64,000 nucleotides of DNA. Origin: Pholiota molesta (lineage: Eukaryota; Basidiomycota; Agaricomycetes; Agaricales; Strophariaceae). Below are positions 60,140-64,000 of the stretch, in pieces. The stretch is taken from contig JACGCK010000027.1 in assembly GCA_014925825.1 (NCBI GenBank), forward strand, positions 186,001 through 250,000, given 5' to 3'. Below the pieces are notes generated by a model, which saw nothing but the letters and a program-made list of their open reading frames with translations, did no database searches and had not been told where the DNA came from. Each line of letters starts with the position of its first letter. Position 1 is the first letter of the stretch. The position numbers and the translations under genes were made by a program.

Positions 60140-63100
60140 GTGGCAGATAGCGAGTTCAGTGTTAAGCCTTGGTCATGGTCAAAGGCGAAGTCAAGCTTGG
60201 ACGACGGAAGCGGCAAAGTTGCCGTGAGAGTACCTTGTTTGGTCTTGTCCAATCTACCGCGCGACCTCCTCCGTCACCAGCCTGCGAGCCTGCTCCACGA
60301 CAACACAGGCGACGACGCGACAAACCCCTATGGCGACAATGCATCGTACAAGTGGATAATCTCCCAATGCGAGAGACGGAATAGACGAGACTACGCGTTG
60401 CTATTGCGCCGTCTCCGCTACGGACAACGACGCCCTCGTCCGTCTCGTGCTTCCCTCATCGCACTCGCCAGCGTCCGTTTCCAACCGCCCGCAGCCCTCT
60501 TGCTCAATGGCGATGCAGCGACAGCGATACATGCACCACTACCTCTCGGAGTTGGACTGCTTTTACTCGCCCACCGCATTTGCAGCTTGCAGCCGCACAG
60601 CTACCCTCCACAACCTGGACCCACTGACATACGCATCCGTTGCATCTCGCATCGAGCGCAGACGAATGCAGACGATGAGCACCATGCCAGACAGCTTAAC
60701 GAAAGCGGCAGACTAGACGACGGATCGGGAGGGACAACGGCCGATGATCGACGAGGAAGCGGATGGCAGGAGAGGCGGTCGACGAGGCGATAGATGGATG
60801 GGATGTCGGTCGGCGGATGGGGTTACTGACAAGGCAATGCTGCCTGCCACGTCCGTTCACCCATGGTGCAACCCTGCCACCACCTCGCGCCGCAAACGTG
60901 CACGAGCTCGTTCGCTCGTTCGCCCACCCCACTCTCGGCCACACACCACTTTCGCGTCTGCTGCAAAGACGAACGAGCTTGGCGCTCGCTGGCCCGTAAT
61001 CACCTCATTATCTCCCAACCGCCTCGAGTGCGCTCTTTTACCCACCTCGCCACCGCCCAATGTCTTTCTATCAATGCAGCCGATCCGACGTCCGTTTGTG
61101 GCCGCTGCCCTAGCCCTCCTCCGAGCACCGCAGCAGCAGCCGTCCTGGTACTCGCCTTCGCGCGGCTGCGAGAGCCTGCTTCATGACGGGAATTGATGGC
61201 CACACACGGGCGACGCGATAATACCAACGACGCGACGACGCGGAGAACCCATCGCCGCTGCTCGCGAGTTGGTCTTCCACTTTCTACCGAGGGCGAAGTT
61301 GACGGCGAGGTCCTGACGACTAGGAATTAGAGGAGCTCTGCCAGTCCTCGCTTGCCTGCGCCATCCGCTCTGCGTCTACCTCGACGACGAACGCGGTTTG
61401 CACACCCCGCTGCCCTCCTCCGCTCAACGCGAGCCTCCTCCGCTTTTTCGAGGATGTTCTCCCCCTCGTTGCCCGATTCCGCCCTCCGCGTTGGCCGCCG
61501 CACAATAGTGACAACGACGATGCCCTTTTTGCCGTCGCAACCGACCACACGTCGTCGGGACTTGATGCGTTACTGCTGATCCTCCCTTGCACGCCTACGC
61601 CCCCGGAATGGCTGTGCGTGCCATCGATGGATCGACTTGGTGGATATGCATTTTCATCGTGGCCGGTTGTTGGAACAAACTGCTGTGACTTGTAAGTTCA
61701 TATCTTTTTCTCTTAATTGCTTATACTCATTTTGCCCAAGATTTCAGAAATTTAGGTATAGCGATGGCACCCAAAGTATCAGCGCATAAGCATGATATAG
61801 AAACTTCGGTCTCTCTGTCGAAGTCTCTCATCGTAACCATGTATGGCACTGTGCAACGACCTTCAAAAGTTTAAATTCCATCCGGCGAAATTAATTCTCG
61901 AACGCACGTTAAGACCTCTTAAGACGTTTGCTTGTACAAAGTACTCGTTTCCTCGAGGCGCATCTTATCCACATCTCCTTATCTTCATCCTCAGTCTCCA
62001 CGTCATCTACTTTGTCAACCCGCACCAACTTGTCGTGCTCAAGAGTATCGCCACCTCAAACCATCCCCAGCGACTGGAGCATTTGCCCAAGCCGGATGCG
62101 CGTCTTTGTTGTCGGCGTCAGCAGTGGGCTCAACAGCGTCGAGGCGGGCAACAATCCACTGCACGCGCTAGCATCGTGCCCAGCTCCTCGACGTCGCCTG
62201 GTTTTATTGTGAAAAACGACGAGGTACAACGCTGCATGTAGAGAGCAAGTCAGATTCCCGGTCTTGCCGCCTGCAAGCCTACTCCACGACAGCACAGAGG
62301 GCGTGCCGCCTTGCTCTACTTTGCGGCGCTAGCGAAGGGATGAAAAAACAAATATAGGTAACGACGCGACAGACTCTGAGGACGATAATGCGTACGACAA
62401 GACGATATGGATGATCATGAGCACACCAACTGGACGAGCATGCACGCCGAAGACCGGTGCTGGGCCCTCGGCTGTCGTTTGGCGCGACCTCAACCCATCG
62501 CCAGTATACGCGTCCCTCGCGCCGGCTGCACTGCATCGTACCTCAGGATACAGGAGCAAGTGAGTAATTCTTCAGCACGAGAGATGGGATGCACGATTGA
62601 CTGCTGCTATCGTGCAACCTCTGCTGTAGTCAACGGTGCTGGTCTGCAAATTCGCGCTTGTTCGTACATCCATACAACCTGTCTCCCAGCTTTCCCAACT
62701 CCACCTTCTGCATTCGACTTGACGAACGAATAGGACCACTTCCTCTGCTTCAATCGCCTATGTCGTCCCGCCTGCACTGCATCGTACCTGAAGACCCGAG
62801 GATTCAAGAGCAAGTGAGCAATCCTTCAGCACGAGAGACGTAATGCACGACTAAACATTGCCATTGCGCAATTTCTGTTGCAGGCGGGGACGCTGGCCTG
62901 CAGATGTTCGTTCGTACATGCATCCAACCTATCTCTACCCAGCTTTCCCAACTCCAACTTCACCCTCAGCATTTGCCGCCGCCGTTCTTCTCTGCTTCGC
63001 ATCTAACACAAGACTCAGCTATCTGCCCACTTTCCTGCCCCTCTCTCCAACCTGTTTCCTCGTCATCGTTCTTGCCCATCTTCATCGTTCCTGACACCCG

Positions 63101-63800
63101 CTGCCCTCTTGCGCAGTGGTAATGTGGCGATCTGCATCACTCGTGCATTTACCTCGCGCAGTCGGACGGCTTTACCCCACTAGGCGCCCACATCCGTCGC
63201 GTCTTACCTCACGCATAAACAAGATGATGGACGAGACGACGGACTGGAACAAACATGACGTGGACGAGGCTGCTGGTAGGCGAAGCAATGGATGAGGTAA
63301 TAATCGACGGATTGGAAGGGGCGACGGACAAGGCAATGCTGCCCGCCATATCCATTCAGCAGCGGTCGATCAACCACCTCCTCGCCAGCCGCCTCAAGCG
63401 CGTTCGCCCACTGCAGCTTCGGCTACCCAGCTGCCCGCCGCCGCCGCCTTTGCGTCTACCTCAAGCACGAAAGAAGCTCAGAGCTCGCTCGGGCACAGGT
63501 TGCCCCACTACCTCTATCCGCAGGTCGTTTGCGCACCTATCACGGCCCGTTATCTCCGCTTTTGCCTCAACCTCGACGATCTACCCGTTGCACTGCGTCC
63601 GTCTCCGGCCAGCTCCCCTCGCCCACCTCCGTCGCCCCCGCCGCCGCCCTGATATCCGCGTTCGCGGGAATCTTACTTAGCAGCTGCGAGGGCCTGCTTC
63701 ATGACAGACATGGATGACCACATATGGACGATGCGACGACGCGACGACGCGACGACGAGGAGAGCTCATTGCTGATGCTCGCCAGCGGGCGGTCCGCTCT
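60140..63800 (+). repeat. Field of diverged direct repeats
   Basis: Two long copies can be traced: about 60270-61230 and 62270-63770. Shared blocks include GCCTGCTCCACGACA-type starts (near 60287, 61174, 62276, 63692), CGACGCGAC runs, CCGCAGCCCTCTTGCTCAATG versus CCGCTGCCCTCTTGCGCAGTG (60490; 63100), GACAAGGCAATGCTGCCTGCC versus GACAAGGCAATGCTGCCCGCC (60829; 63329), and CACCTCGCGCCGC versus CACCTCCTCGCCAGCCGCC. No intact gene; many stops and indels. The many short plus-strand frames here are Pro/Ser/Arg-rich and not protein-like. Confidence 0.6.
62505..63000 (+). repeat. Tandem duplication of about 250 bp inside the repeat field
   Basis: The stretch from about 62512 (CGTCCCTCGCGCCGGCTGCA, CTGCATCGTACCTCAGGATA, GCAAGTGAGTAATTCTTCAG, CACGAGAGATGGGATGCACG) is repeated from about 62763 (CGTCCCGCCTGCACTGCATC, GTACCTGAAGACC, GCAAGTGAGCAATCCTTCAG, CACGAGAGACGTAATGCACG) and continues through TTCGTACATCCATAC/TTCGTACATGCATCC and CCCAGCTTTCCCAACTCCA. 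Each copy keeps a GCAAGTGAG...TTTCTGTTGCAG-like arrangement resembling a short intron. Confidence 0.75.
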
Positions 63801-64000
63801 GCTATAAGATGGAGATGAGGTCGACATCCCAGGACGGAGCTATACAACTTGAGCCTAGTCCAGAAGGCAAATACTTAAGTACATGCCGCAAGCTTCCCGT
63901 TCATCGTGTTTATAGCATAAATTCAAGTTCTACGAATATTATAGTCCAGTGTATAAAAGTGTACATATTGTGTCGATATGAATATGTTTCTTTACACTCG

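Noticed and set aside
1..64000. CRISPR arrays, bacterial operons, ribosome binding sites
   Set aside because: The window is clearly fungal nuclear DNA; the tandem repeats seen lack regular repeat/spacer structure.

Overview
The window is nuclear DNA of a filamentous basidiomycete, almost certainly an Agaricomycete. Evidence: genes are cut by many 45-60 nt GT-AG introns; there is an expanded-type G-alpha subunit, F-box proteins, a single-module adenylate-forming reductase and a STAND/NLR protein with basidiomycete-type TPRs; mitochondrial and peroxisomal genes are typical fungal ones. Exon joins below were worked out by hand from reading frame and splice sites, so single boundaries may be off by a few bases.

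Layout. 0-5.7 kb: the 3' part of a biotin-dependent carboxylase (+), an aryl-alcohol-dehydrogenase-type aldo/keto reductase (-) and mitochondrial ribosome recycling factor (+). 5.7-17.3 kb: a gene-poor, rearranged stretch. Two diverged inverted-repeat arms (about 6.06-7.45 kb and 14.69-16.00 kb) face each other across about 7.2 kb that holds several local duplications and one GC-rich F-box gene. The right arm runs into broken relics of a G-alpha exon and a NACHT NTPase. 18-26 kb: an intact 17-exon G-alpha gene (+), an RRG7-like mitochondrial protein (-) and a short-chain dehydrogenase (-). 26-43 kb: mostly minus-strand genes: an F-box protein with a duplicated 3' flank, a peroxisomal ABCD-type half transporter, a one-TM protein, a mitochondrial ornithine-type carrier, a DUF4048-like coiled-coil protein, ATP synthase subunit K and an ADP-ribosylglycohydrolase-family enzyme. 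45-51 kb: a 13-exon adenylation-thiolation-reductase enzyme (+) and a tiny secreted Lys/Ala/Pro-rich protein (-). 53.9-59.0 kb: a 1563-aa NLR-like protein with an MLKL/HeLo-like helical N-terminus, a NACHT P-loop domain and twelve 45-residue TPR units. 59.5-64 kb: a small three-exon gene and a field of diverged direct repeats.

How the genes relate. Housekeeping organelle genes (RRF, RRG7, ORT, ATP19, ABCD) alternate with lineage-specific accessory genes (NLR, G-alpha paralog, F-box, reductase). No multi-gene metabolic cluster is visible around the reductase. The most interesting material is the signalling/immunity-like set: one intact NLR, one intact but atypical G-alpha, and nearby dead copies of both families next to a large inverted repeat.
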